From positions 124,001 to 188,000 of the forward strand of contig NZ_JAFFPT010000045.1 in NCBI RefSeq assembly GCF_016918785.1: 64,000 nucleotides of DNA, read 5' to 3'. Below are positions 46,932 to 64,000 of this stretch, in pieces. The position numbers and the translations under genes were made by a program. The notes beneath the pieces were generated by a model. It ran no database searches. It saw only the letters and a list, made by a program, of their open reading frames with translations, and was not told the origin of the DNA. Source of the DNA: Leptospira ainazelensis (GTDB lineage Bacteria; Spirochaetota; Leptospiria; Leptospirales; Leptospiraceae). Positions within the stretch are counted from its first letter, which is position 1; every line of letters starts with the position of its first letter.

Positions 46932-47102
46932 ATGTCTGAAGAAACACAAGAAAAGAAAAACAAAAAGATCAATAAGATGACTGTAGCCGAGATCAATGCT
47001 GCAATCCAAACTTCCAAAGAGAAGATGAACGGAAATTCTAGCAAATACATCCTGCACTTGAATGCAAGACTGGAAGAACTCGCAGTGAAAGGTAAGAAAT
47101 AA
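46932..47102 (+). CDS. 56-residue charged small protein
   Basis: ATG at 46932 opens a 56-codon frame: a Lys/Glu-rich start (MSEETQEKKNKKINK), a helix TVAEINAAIQTSKEKMN, a second helix SSKYILHLNARLEELAV and a basic end KGKK. GGCGGGA stands upstream as a weak ribosome-binding site. The codons look typical, the two helices have a regular hydrophobic pattern, and a hairpin terminator follows the stop at 47117, all arguing for a real gene. The helix-loop-helix build could suit a small nucleic-acid-binding or protein-binding factor; no family recognised. Confidence 0.65.
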   Translation: MSEETQEKKNKKINKMTVAEINAAIQTSKEKMNGNSSKYILHLNARLEELAVKGKK

Positions 47103-47116
47103 TTTTATTCCTTTTT

Positions 47117-47146
47117 CCGGTCCGTCGAAGAGCGACGGATTCCGGC
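47117..47146 (+). terminator. Terminator-like hairpin after the 56-residue gene
   Basis: CCGG-T-CCGTCG-AAGAG-CGACGG-ATT-CCGG folds into a strong stem 15 bp after the stop. A T-rich run (CCTTTTTTC) follows after about 10 bp. Confidence 0.6.
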
Positions 47147-47185
47147 TCTGCGTCCTTTTTTCTACCTTTCTAAATCTCTCGATCC

Positions 47186-49126
<1,941 letters not shown>

Positions 49127-49214
49127 TCGATACTTGCGATTTAATATCAAAAGATTTTGAAAAGAAAGTCATTCATTTTCGATTCGATTCTTGTATAGTA
49201 AGGAAACGTTTTTT

Positions 49215-49550
49215 ATGACACCGAAAGAATTAAAAAAAAGATTGGATCTTAGAAAAGAAGGAAAAGATTCCTTCTATCTCCTCGACGTAAGAAATCCGAA
49301 CGAAGTGGAAATTTGCACGATCGAAGGAACGGATCTTCTGATTCCGGTAGGAGAACTTTCCGGTCGATTGTCCGAAATCGTTCCTTGGAAAGAATCCGGA
49401 AAGGAAGTGATCGTCTATTGTCGTTCCGGCGGACGTTCGGCTATGGCTTGTGGAATTCTAAATCAATCCGGTTTTGCAAAGCTGCATAACGTGGAAGGTG
49501 GAATTCTTCTTTATTCCGACGACGTGGATTCTTCCCTCGCCAAGTATTGA
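49215..49550 (+). CDS. Rhodanese-like domain protein
   Basis: From the ATG at 49215 (AAGGAAA about 9 bp upstream) the protein has 111 residues, a single rhodanese domain: LDVRNPNEVEICTIEGTDLL, IPVGELSGRLSEI, the active loop VIVYCRSGGRSAMA with catalytic Cys, and NVEGGILLYSDDVD. It can transfer sulfur through a cysteine persulfide, in the cytoplasm as there is no signal peptide. An upstream TTG in frame is less likely. The gene is 88 bp after the ABC-F gene and seems independent. Confidence 0.9.
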   Translation: MTPKELKKRLDLRKEGKDSFYLLDVRNPNEVEICTIEGTDLLIPVGELSGRLSEIVPWKESGKEVIVYCRSGGRSAMACGILNQSGFAKLHNVEGGILLYSDDVDSSLAKY

Positions 49551-49651
49551 GATTTAAACCAAAATGAAAGAATGCGTCGGTCGTTATTCTCGCGGTTCGG
49601 CGCAGAAATTTCTATCCATAACGTTTCTTTTCTAGGGAATTGAAAACCGCC

Positions 49652-49670
49652 TTTAGTATTGAATACTAAA
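49652..49670. promoter_or_regulatory. Palindrome upstream of the AT-rich gene pair
   Basis: TTTAGTATT-G-AATACTAAA is a perfect 9-bp inverted repeat, 151 bp before the ATG at 49822 and just after the rhodanese gene. It could be an operator or part of the boundary of the AT-rich islet. Confidence 0.4.
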
Positions 49671-49821
49671 ATTGAATGTTAGTAATGCCATTGTATTCAA
49701 ATGAGAATTCGATTGACTAAGCAATTCATATGGGTATTATGTCGTATTATTTGGGTTGCATATTTGAAAATGACTTTGCCAGGGACGTGACTTACCGATA
49801 CCTTGTACATAGGATATTAAG

Positions 49822-50280
49822 ATGAAAAAGTTGTTAGATAAATGTATAGCGTTTGGTGAGGTGGTAATCGCTGCCAGTGAAATTGAAGTAACAATTCCTA
49901 CCCTTTATACAATTGAAGATGATGCTTACTTCTATATATATTGTCCTAAAATTGGCATTTTTGCTTATGGTAATGATATAAAATCAGCTGAAGATAATTT
50001 GGTAGATGCGATCAGCGTTAACTTTGTTGCACTTCATCGTGAAGGTCGGATCCAAGAATTATTTCTAAACCCACTTGAAGAAGAGTATTCTAATGCTATT
50101 GAAACATTGAAAACAACCCGAGACTCTCGACTTCTAGTGTTGATTGCGGAACGTCATTTAAATGCAGAAAATACGCATGTATTTCCTGCGGTTAAAAAAG
50201 GACCGCAAATTTATGAAATCACGAAGCAAATTAAACTTAAACTTACCTCTGAGAATGTTCGTATCGAACAAATCGCTTGA
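49822..50280 (+). CDS. Unknown protein, first gene of an AT-rich pair
   Basis: The 152-residue protein is acidic to neutral with no signal peptide. Its first half holds IEDDAYFYIYCPKIGIFAYG, then DIKSAEDNLVDAISVNFVAL. This faintly resembles the conserved strand and helix of HicB-type antitoxin domains, which is not enough for an assignment. The second half is charged and helical, with TKQIKLKLTSENVRIEQIA at the end. Codons are visibly richer in A and T than in the neighbours, which suggests horizontal transfer. The next gene starts at the base after its stop, so both are co-translated. Confidence 0.6.
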   Translation: MKKLLDKCIAFGEVVIAASEIEVTIPTLYTIEDDAYFYIYCPKIGIFAYGNDIKSAEDNLVDAISVNFVALHREGRIQELFLNPLEEEYSNAIETLKTTRDSRLLVLIAERHLNAENTHVFPAVKKGPQIYEITKQIKLKLTSENVRIEQIA

Positions 50281-50640
50281 ATGCCAAATATCAAATACTG
50301 TGAAGCTTCTATATTTCTCTCAGAGTTTTTGCCTATAGAATTGTCTTATCAGTCGCAGCGTATTAGTACGGGTGGTCGTAGAACGTTACTTTTTTGGAAG
50401 CCAGAATATCAGACGCGACCGGATGGTACTGGGTGTTTTTTCTCTGAGTTTGGAAGAACATATTTAGGGGAACACAATACGAATGAACCTCATGATCTAT
50501 ATATTCGCAAAATTTTAGAACGATTGTATCGTTCGTTAATGAGACTTGAGAAATCCCCTTCTTTTGAAGTTGATGATCTAATGTCTAAAATTCCTTGGAA
50601 AGAAAAAGTGAAACCTTCTGTTTCCAATATGTATTTGTAA
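50281..50640 (+). CDS. Unknown protein, second gene of an AT-rich pair
   Basis: The 119-residue protein begins MPNIKYCEASIFLSEFLPIE directly after the stop of its partner. It has a Trp/Tyr-rich middle (RTLLFWKPEYQTRPDGTGCF), a Glu-His segment TYLGEHNTNEPHDLYIRK, and a Lys-rich end with IPWKEKVKPSVSNMYL. I recognise no family. Two histidines and an Arg/Lys-rich core could form an active site, but this is speculation. The base composition matches the first gene, not the surroundings, so the two travelled together. Confidence 0.6.
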   Translation: MPNIKYCEASIFLSEFLPIELSYQSQRISTGGRRTLLFWKPEYQTRPDGTGCFFSEFGRTYLGEHNTNEPHDLYIRKILERLYRSLMRLEKSPSFEVDDLMSKIPWKEKVKPSVSNMYL

Positions 50641-50720
50641 AAATCAACTTTTCGTTTTCAATCATTTTGAATAATTAAAAGAGTCCATATTCGAAGACGT
50701 CTGTTTTCAAGCGGAAGCGA

Positions 50721-50788
50721 TTGACGCGGAGTCAATAAATTGGAATTAGAAACGATCCGGCTCTTGGAAAATTTGCAATTTATTGACT
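50721..50788. repeat. Nested inverted repeats downstream of the AT-rich pair
   Basis: AGTCAATAAATTG (50730-50742) and CAATTTATTGACT (50776-50788) are perfect 13-bp complements 33 bp apart. A further TTGAC (50721-50725) pairs with GTCAA (50731-50735), so two alternative folds share one arm. It may be an intergenic repeat, a terminator, or the trace of a mobile element end. Confidence 0.5.
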
Positions 50789-50907
50789 GGAGCGGAAAGC
50801 GCGGTCCTGCATTTCCGCAAGGGTTTGTAGAACGGAGCGACTTCAGGATCCGCCCAAAGAATTCGTTCTATTCGGAATCGATTCGTTTTACGAAAAAAAT
50901 TCTTAGA

Positions 50908-51522
50908 TCATTCGCCTAAGAGAATTTTTCGGAAGTAAAGAAAACCTTCGGCCAGAGGATCGTCCTTTCCTCCGCGTCTTCTTTTGAGCATATTCGTAAG
51001 ATCCAACACCATCAAGCCGTACATCCAAGCCCACATCATTCTCGCGAGCGCGGGGTATTCTTTTTTGGAAAGTTTAAATTCGTGACTCACGCAGCCGTTA
51101 CGGATGGTTTCTAAAAACACACGATAACTCGTCGGCAAACTCGGGAACGCCTTTCTGTGCATATGCCCGTGAACCGTGTTGAACATCACCTTGTGAAGTT
51201 CCTTGTTGTTCAAAGAAAAGTCCCAATACGCGCGAGCGATTCCCGCGAGTTTTTCAAAGGAATTTTTTCCGTTTCTCTGCGCGTTTCTTAGAAGCTGCGT
51301 AAGTTCGGTTTCACCTTTTGCGATCAGAACCTGAATGATTTCTTCTTGGCTTTTAAAATGAGAATAAGGACTCGCGACGCTACAGTCCAATTTTTCGGCG
51401 ATCTTTCTCATCGAAAGACCGTCGATTCCTTCTTCCAAGAGAATCTCCATCGCCACCTGGACGATGTTTTCTCGATTGAGGCTGTTTCTGGATCTTCTCT
51501 TGTGTCGAACTGCAATTGTCAT
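50908..51522 (-). CDS. TetR family regulator of a desaturase
   Basis: From the ATG at 51522 the product has 204 residues; the longer frame reaches into the desaturase gene. The helix-turn-helix is NRENIVQVAMEILLEEGIDG, LSMRKIAEKLDCSVASPYSH and FKSQEEIIQVL. The ligand domain contains AYWDFSLNNKELHKVMFNTV and ARMMWAWMYGLMVLDLTNML, typical of a TetR branch with a WHG-like C-terminal domain. It is encoded 17 bp after the desaturase on the same strand, and paired palindromes precede the desaturase. It probably represses the operon in response to acyl-CoA, in the manner of DesT. Confidence 0.88.
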   Translation of the reverse strand: MTIAVRHKRRSRNSLNRENIVQVAMEILLEEGIDGLSMRKIAEKLDCSVASPYSHFKSQEEIIQVLIAKGETELTQLLRNAQRNGKNSFEKLAGIARAYWDFSLNNKELHKVMFNTVHGHMHRKAFPSLPTSYRVFLETIRNGCVSHEFKLSKKEYPALARMMWAWMYGLMVLDLTNMLKRRRGGKDDPLAEGFLYFRKILLGE

Positions 51523-51539
51523 TTTAGATTCTAACTCTA

Positions 51540-52325
<786 letters not shown>

Positions 52326-52352
52326 TGTGGGCTCCTTTGTTTTTTTCTCTTC

Positions 52353-52398
52353 AACGAACAATGTTCATTATGGTCAGAATAAACGAACGTTGTTAATT
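52353..52398. promoter_or_regulatory. Two palindromic operators upstream of the desaturase operon
   Basis: AACGAACAATGTTCATT (52353-52369) and AACGAACGTTGTTAATT (52382-52398) share the pattern GAAC-(A/G)(A/T)-TGTT, the first being a near-perfect palindrome around GAACA-A-TGTTC. They are 29 bp apart, centred about 50 bp before the desaturase ATG, and suit a TetR dimer pair. Confidence 0.7.
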
Positions 52399-52530
52399 AT
52401 GTAAAGAGAAAAACGAAATGAATTCCTACTTTCCAAAAATGGGTTTTTTTGGGGATTTGGATAAAAAAGAGTAAAAATGAGTAAATCACCTGATTTCGGG
52501 GCTTTTTTCTATTCTTTTTAGGTGGCATCG

Positions 52531-53494
52531 GTGGTAGCAAAGAAAGCGGTTCAAAAGAAATCGGTAGGAACTCCAACTTCTAAGTCCGGGAAAAAAGGGG
52601 TTTCCACGTCCGGAAAGAGCTCTTTAAATCGTGTTAAACTCAATGAAACGCTCCCTAAACTCAGCGGCTCGCTCTCTATGGCTCGCTCTCTATGGATCGC
52701 TCTCTATGGATCGCTCTCTATGGATCGCTCTCTATGGATCGCTCTCTATGGATCGCTCGCCGGGTCGGAACTCCGTTAAAGCTTCCGGCTCTAATGGGAA
52801 AAAAAAATCCTCCATAAGTTCTCAGAAAGCTGCTTTGATTACCTCCTCGAAGGGAAAACACTTTCCAGCGCCTTGGGATTTGAAAGGAGAAGGTTTTCTT
52901 TTTCCTCTTTGGGCAAAAAAAGATTATAACCGCGAAATGGGATTTTTTTCAGGAGAAGATTCCAAACAATATACGGGTGGTCTGGGTTCCTTGATGCTCG
53001 TGAACTATGAAACGAGTGATGTAGGGCCTTATTACGAACTTCTTTATATTCCCGGTAACTTTACCTACAAGGACCAATCTTATAAAAGGATTACGAGAAT
53101 CTTCGTCTCGAGTCAGAAATCGGTGGAAGAAGGAATTCTCAATTGGGCGATTCCAAAAGAAAGAGCGGACTTTACTTGGATCCGCGAGGGAATTCTCACG
53201 AAAATTTCCGCGTTCCGAAACGGAAAGGAATTCTTCCGAGTGACGATTGCAACAAAAGGATTTTCCTTCCCGGTTTCCACAAAAATTCTTCCTTATACAC
53301 TTTTACAAAAGGGTCCGGAAGGTTATTTGAGTACTCAATTCGTCGGGAAAGGAAAAGGAAGAATCGCGACGATTCGGGAAATCTGGTGCGACGAGGCGGT
53401 ATTTCCGGACGCGATCAAAGGTGGGATTTTTAAAACGGGAATTCATTCCGATCCGTTCGAGTTGGTCTTCCCTGTTGCGGACAAAGTCGACTAA
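52531..53494 (+). CDS. Acetoacetate decarboxylase-like protein, out of frame through a 14-bp repeat
   Basis: Two partial frames belong to one gene. The first starts at GTG 52531 (or GTG 52522) with AGGTGG just upstream and codes a Lys/Ser-rich N-terminus ([20 protein letters not shown]) that ends at 52779 after the repeat. The second frame covers the rest to 53494: [20 protein letters not shown], then [51 protein letters not shown], and RKERADF-like and [18 protein letters not shown] segments. These agree with the acetoacetate decarboxylase-like fold. A 14-bp unit present six times plus a partial separates them. Adding one unit or removing two would join both frames into about 325 residues, so this copy is probably in the OFF phase. 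Confidence 0.7.
52666..52758 (+). repeat. 14-bp tandem repeat, 6.6 copies
   Basis: Units are GG(A/C)TCGCTCTCTAT: two GGCTC-type units (52666-52693), four GGATC-type units (52694-52749) and a 9-bp partial unit (52750-52758). The length 14 is not a multiple of three, so each gain or loss of a unit changes the frame downstream. Three units read as [14 protein letters not shown] in cyclic order in any frame and never give a stop. Confidence 0.9.
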
Positions 53495-53556
53495 CGTATT
53501 TTTGGAATTCGAAAAAACATTCAATCATTAGAATATTAGAGTTATTAGGAGTAATC

Positions 53557-54738
<1,182 letters not shown>

Positions 54739-54763
54739 TCGGATTCGAGAAATCCGTTTTTAT

Positions 54764-54790
54764 AAAAAGCCCGGTGAAGCCGGGCTTTTT
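54764..54790 (+). terminator. Rho-independent terminator after the thiolase gene
   Basis: AAAAAGCCCGG-TGAAG-CCGGGCTTTTT is a perfect 11-bp stem with flanking A and T runs, so it can act in both directions, 26 bp after the stop. Confidence 0.9.
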
Positions 54791-55204
54791 AGTCTTACAA
54801 AATAACCGAAGGTGGTGGAACTTTCTCATTCGGATTTGGATCTTTTTTCCATTCTTAATATTCCTTTTTTCCCCTTCCTTGAAAAACAAATGGATTCTCC
54901 CGTTGAAAAATGTTAGAGTTCCTACAAAGAATCGGATCCAAAAGAGAAGTTTTATCCTCTCCATTTGAATCCATGACTTAGCCGGAAATCGGGTCTGATT
55001 GGTCTGGAAGGCCATTCCGGTCGCTTTGGTCTTTCGTACCTTCTTGACGGTAAAGGATTCTCTTCGAATCCTGCATTACAGAGCTCTTAATTCCAGGTTC
55101 CAATACCGATTTCGAGGCTGTACCGGATTTTCCGGCTATCGGCGATTCAGGCGGGATGCCAGGAACCATCGGACGAGTTCAAATTCGACAAGGTGTGCTA
55201 TTAA
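54791..55204. other. Gene-free leader of the acyl-CoA dehydrogenase-trp operon
   Basis: No gene is supported in these 414 bp. A one-base variant of the 11-bp leptospiral repeat lies near 54915 (AGAGTTCCTAC). The right part probably contains the operon promoter; a TTGACG at about 55044 is the most -35-like element, without a convincing -10. No tryptophan-rich leader peptide was seen. Confidence 0.5.
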
Positions 55205-56364
55205 ATGGAATTTGCCCTTTCCAGCGAACAAAAAGAATTACGCGATCTCGCGAGAAAATTCGCAAAAGAAGAAATGCGTCCTCGCGCGGAGCATCACGAC
55301 CATACGGGAGAATATCCCATGGAAGTCCTCAAAAAGGCCTGGGAAATCGGTCTCATGAACATCCACATTGAACCTCAGTTCAACGGTTCCGGAATGGCGG
55401 AATTAGACGACGTTATCATTGGAGAAGAATTATTCTGGGGATGTTCCGCAATGGCGACCGCCATTCTCGCAAACAACCTCGCCCTCGCACCAGTTCTCTT
55501 AGGCGCGAGTGATAAGATCAAAAAAGAATTCGTTCAACCTATGACGGAAGAATTCAAACTCGCAGCTTATGCAGTCACAGAACCCGGAGCCGGATCGGAC
55601 GTCGCGGCGATTCGTACTTCCGCAAAAAAAGTCGGAGACGAATACATCATCAACGGTTCTAAAATGTGGATCACCAACGCCGGTTACGCGGATTGGTTTT
55701 TTGTTCTTACCAAGACGGATCCGGCCGCGGGACACAAAGGAATCACCGGCTTTATCGTAGATGCAAAATCTCCCGGAATCATCATGGGAAAAAAAGAAAT
55801 CAACATGGGTCAGAAATGCTCCGATACCCGTGGAATTACTTTCGAAGACGTGAAAGTTCCCGCTTGGCAGATGGTAGGTCGCGAAGGCGAAGGTTTCAAG
55901 ATTGCGATGGGAGCGTTTGACCACACTCGTCCTGGTGTTGCGATCGGAGCCGTAGGAGTCGCACGCGCCGCTATGGAACACGCGATTCAGTACGCAAACA
56001 CTCGCAATACTTTTGGACGTCCGATCATGGACAACCAAGGAATTTCCTTTATGATTGCCGAGATGGCGCGCGATATCGAAGCGGGTCGTCTTCTTTGTTA
56101 CCAAGCCGCTTGGATGATCGACAACAAATTTAGAAATACATACCAGGCTTCGATTGCAAAGATGTTCTGCGCGGATATGTGTATGAGAATTTGCACCGAC
56201 GCGGTTCAGGTTCTCGGCGGGTACGGTTTTAATACGGAATATCCCGTCGAAAAATTAATGCGCGACGCAAAGATCTTTCAAATTTACGAAGGAACTTCTC
56301 AAATTCAAAGAATGATCGTTTCCCGTTTCCTCGCGGATGGAAAGGGAATCGAGGGACCGAATTT

Positions 56365-56368
<4 letters not shown>
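55205..56368 (+). CDS. Acyl-CoA dehydrogenase
   Basis: The 387-residue flavoenzyme starts at ATG 55205 with AAGGTG 9 bp upstream. The family landmarks are [59 protein letters not shown], the middle beta domain [38 protein letters not shown] and the C-terminal [20 protein letters not shown]. The active-site glutamate is Glu362 in [12 protein letters not shown]. It oxidises acyl-CoA at the alpha-beta bond. Its stop codon overlaps a CTG that appears to start trpE, so it heads an operon of five genes. Confidence 0.92.
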
Positions 56369-60345
<3,977 letters not shown>

Positions 60346-60349
<4 letters not shown>

Positions 60350-60759
60350 AAAAGATCGTTTTGATCGTAGACGATAACGACCGCTATGCGAACAACCTCA
60401 AGGTTTGGTTTGAAAAAAACGGATTTGAAACGGTGAGGGCCGTGGACGCGGCTCAAGGCTGGCAGATCTATTCCCAGGATAAGAATCGATTTCATACGAT
60501 CGTCACGGATATCACGATGGAAACCCAGACTTCCGGTCTTTGGATGATTCGGAAAATTCACAGGGACGGATATCAGGGAAATAAGATCATCGCTACAACC
60601 GGTTTCGATTTTCCGGGTGTGATGTTTTTTTCCAGTTCCATTCTCCCGAGTTTTGCGGGAATCGGTTGGATGGTTCCGAAAGTTCCTCTGAAGGAAGGAA
60701 ATGTAGTTTTCCTTCCCACGTCTTTGAAGAAAAAAATTCCTTACGAATCAGTTCTCTAA
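60346..60759 (+). CDS. Single-domain response regulator
   Basis: The 137-residue protein is a receiver domain without output module. The acidic pocket is in [20 protein letters not shown] and the phospho-acceptor aspartate in [26 protein letters not shown] carries the switch Thr. The end, [20 protein letters not shown], keeps the conserved Lys-Pro region loosely. It overlaps the ABC exporter stop by 4 bp, and its 3' end overlaps the convergent HEAT-repeat gene by 12 bp. No histidine kinase is nearby. Confidence 0.85.
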
Positions 60760-62166
60760 CGGAGGGCCGTTTTCCGGCGTTTGTTCCGTGTTAGACGGAT
60801 TGGCCGGGTCGGTTTCTTCCATATCGGAAGCCGGAGTAAACGTTACCGGTTTTCTCTTGTATCTTTTTCCCTTTTTCTCTTTCGGAGGAGCGACGATGGT
60901 TCTGATTTTGAGAAAAGGACCGAACACCCAGGATTGAACCGTCTCAGAATAACTTTCCGGATTCTTCGATTCTAAAAGAAGCAAGTAATAATGATCCTCC
61001 ACGAATTTGTCGCCGGTCTTTTGGATAAATCTACGATCGCTTTTTTTTAGGATCTTTCCAACTTCGCCTAACGTAAGATTACGAAGTTTGCGTGAAGTAG
61101 GATACGGATTCTCTTGCGCGTAACCGCCTTCCACCTGAACGGTTCCGAATTGATAGAACGCTTTTCTTAAATTGAGTTGGGCCAGGATTCTTTGAGTCAA
61201 TTCTTCGGAAGGAGAACTTTCCAAAATCCGAATAAAGGAAAACGTTCCATAGAGACTCGTGTTTTGACCGATCGCTTCTATGATGTTTTTTACGTATTCC
61301 GGTTTTGTTTCCAGGGTTTGTTCCAAAATTCTCAGAGAAGCCCTTGTTTTATGAATTCCCAACGCCTCGATCGCCGTCTTTTGCAACTCGGGATCTTCCG
61401 AATCCAAATACGTTTTGAATAACTTGAGGTCTTCGTTTACTTGAAAGGCAGCAAGACCCAAAAGGGAAGCCTTCACGATTTCGGTCCTGGTGGAACGGAT
61501 TCCTTGGCGGATTAGAATGTCCCTTGCGGAAGGATCCTTGGTTTTTCCCATTCCTCTCCAGGACGAGAATTGCACATCCGGATCGTTGGACTTGATCCCT
61601 CTGAAAAAATAATCCAAAGAAGAAGGCGAACCGATATCGGCTAACGCTTTGTAGGCGGCTTGTCGGACTGCTTCTCCGTCCCTTTCGATTACGTGATGAA
61701 GGGTTTTTACTCCGCCTCGTCCCATTCTTCCTAACGCTAAAACCGCCGCAGCCCGAACCCTTGGAATCGGATGTGTGAGCGCCATACGGTCTAAAGTTTT
61801 ATAACGTTTTTCCGTTTCTGCCCGGAATACGATAAGAATCCCTTTTTTGAGAGAAAGGTCATAGTCGATTTCCTGTCTCTCTTTCGGAGTCAGATCTTTC
61901 CGTTTTCTACGTTCGTAAGAGGAAACTCCGTCCGATTCTTCCGTAAGATTTCTCGGATCGTCCACGTTCAAACCTTCCGACGCGGAATTTCCCGGAGAAT
62001 CTCCCGTATTCGGTTCGGCTCCGGAATCATCGGGCGCGTCTACCGTTTGCGGAAGTTTCGATTTTTCATGAAGTCGGTTTCCGGATTCTGCATTTAATAC
62101 GGAACTCAAAATACCGAATACGATTACGCAGAGAAAATACTTTTGAAGTTTTGAATATAAGGACAT
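60748..62166 (-). CDS. Exported HEAT-repeat protein
   Basis: The 472-residue protein has a signal peptide ([19 protein letters not shown]), a Pro/Glu/Asp-rich linker to about residue 90, then HEAT-like repeats between about 125 and 330. Examples are [40 protein letters not shown], and [20 protein letters not shown]. The C-terminal part ([40 protein letters not shown]) is ordered, ending in a Lys-rich and Pro/Asn-rich tail. Such repeats mediate protein contacts in the periplasm or envelope. It is divergent from hflX. Confidence 0.8.
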   Translation of the reverse strand: MSLYSKLQKYFLCVIVFGILSSVLNAESGNRLHEKSKLPQTVDAPDDSGAEPNTGDSPGNSASEGLNVDDPRNLTEESDGVSSYERRKRKDLTPKERQEIDYDLSLKKGILIVFRAETEKRYKTLDRMALTHPIPRVRAAAVLALGRMGRGGVKTLHHVIERDGEAVRQAAYKALADIGSPSSLDYFFRGIKSNDPDVQFSSWRGMGKTKDPSARDILIRQGIRSTRTEIVKASLLGLAAFQVNEDLKLFKTYLDSEDPELQKTAIEALGIHKTRASLRILEQTLETKPEYVKNIIEAIGQNTSLYGTFSFIRILESSPSEELTQRILAQLNLRKAFYQFGTVQVEGGYAQENPYPTSRKLRNLTLGEVGKILKKSDRRFIQKTGDKFVEDHYYLLLLESKNPESYSETVQSWVFGPFLKIRTIVAPPKEKKGKRYKRKPVTFTPASDMEETDPANPSNTEQTPENGPPLEN

Positions 62167-62245
62167 CGGGTACCTTTGAATGGTAAAATTTTTGCTAAGA
62201 TGCTATTTATAAGTTCGTCCGATTTTTCAGCTTTTTCCTGTTTTT

Positions 62246-62290
62246 TTCCGTGACAAGCATGATTTCCGAGAACCGGAATGCTTGACGGAA
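62246..62290 (+). promoter_or_regulatory. Bulged hairpin in the hflX leader
   Basis: TTCCGT-GA-CAAGCA-(TGAT)-TTCCG pairs with CGGAA-TGCTTG-A-CGGAA around an AGAAC loop, giving three helical blocks with two bulges. It ends 44 bp before the apparent start at 62334, within the divergent gap with the HEAT gene. Confidence 0.45.
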
Positions 62291-62333
62291 GGCTGGAAAC
62301 CTGCTAAGTTTTGGCTATCAGGAGAATTTCTTT

Positions 62334-64000
<1,667 letters not shown>

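Noticed and set aside
52631..53494. Independent gene starting at GTG 52631 or ATG 52643 in the repeat frame.
   Set aside because: No ribosome-binding site precedes these starts, and the Lys/Ser-rich sequence on both sides of the repeat points to one continuous protein.

Overview
The window is chromosomal DNA of a Leptospira species, most likely from the pathogenic group. The evidence is the gene families: a DUF1564 protein (a family I know only from leptospires), two tandem DUF1554 lipoproteins, a giant DUF2339 membrane protein, membrane-anchored AraC regulators, FecR-type and RsbU/V/W-type signalling genes, and a free-standing trpE-trpG pair. The moderate-to-low GC and the spirochaete-like lipoprotein signals agree. 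There are no rRNA or tRNA genes, CRISPR arrays or intact insertion sequences. The first gene (NAD kinase-like) is cut by the left edge and the last (hflX) by the right edge.

Layout. 1-6 kb: NAD-kinase-like tail; a MarR-RidA-NTF2-like cluster with three copies of one palindrome; a minus-strand pair of a 2OG-Fe(II) oxygenase and an Ada-type zinc-binding protein (probable DNA alkylation repair); an AraC regulator with two membrane proteins. 6-12 kb: an ArsR regulator and a fatty acid hydroxylase with matching operators, gene remnants, then an operon of an ArsO-like flavoprotein, an MFS transporter and a SigZ-type sigma factor, followed by a Cys-rich small protein. Several of these proteins carry adjacent cysteine pairs. 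12-20 kb: SRAP protein, SRPBCC protein, cation/proton antiporter, PaiB-like protein, DUF1564, a TetR regulator with its probable target reductase, an ECF sigma factor, VOC protein. 20-28 kb: a partner-switching module (unknown protein, STAS antagonist, kinase-type anti-sigma, membrane SpoIIE phosphatase), aldo/keto reductase, a YceI pair. 28-43 kb: a 28-residue membrane peptide coupled to a membrane protein, DUF2339, M48 peptidase, AraC regulator divergent from a hydrolase-MFS pair, gpmI, a large unknown protein, tandem DUF1554 lipoproteins. 43-50 kb: a DUF5683-like protein divergent from an ECF sigma factor and FecR, DoxX, a repeat-rich gap, a 56-residue basic protein, an ABC-F ATPase, rhodanese, and an AT-rich two-gene islet. 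50-64 kb: TetR-controlled desaturase, an acetoacetate decarboxylase-like gene broken by a 14-bp tandem repeat, thiolase, a tightly coupled acyl-CoA dehydrogenase-trpE-trpG-ABC exporter-response regulator operon, a HEAT-repeat protein and hflX.

The most interesting observations are the 14-bp repeat tract that looks like a translational phase switch; the adjacent-cysteine locus with SigZ; the AT-rich two-gene islet; apparent ATT and CTG start codons for hflX and trpE; the oxygenase/Ada-finger pair; and four separate regulator-operator sets that can be read directly from the sequence (MarR, ArsR and two TetR). All family assignments come from motif recognition by eye; no database search was run.
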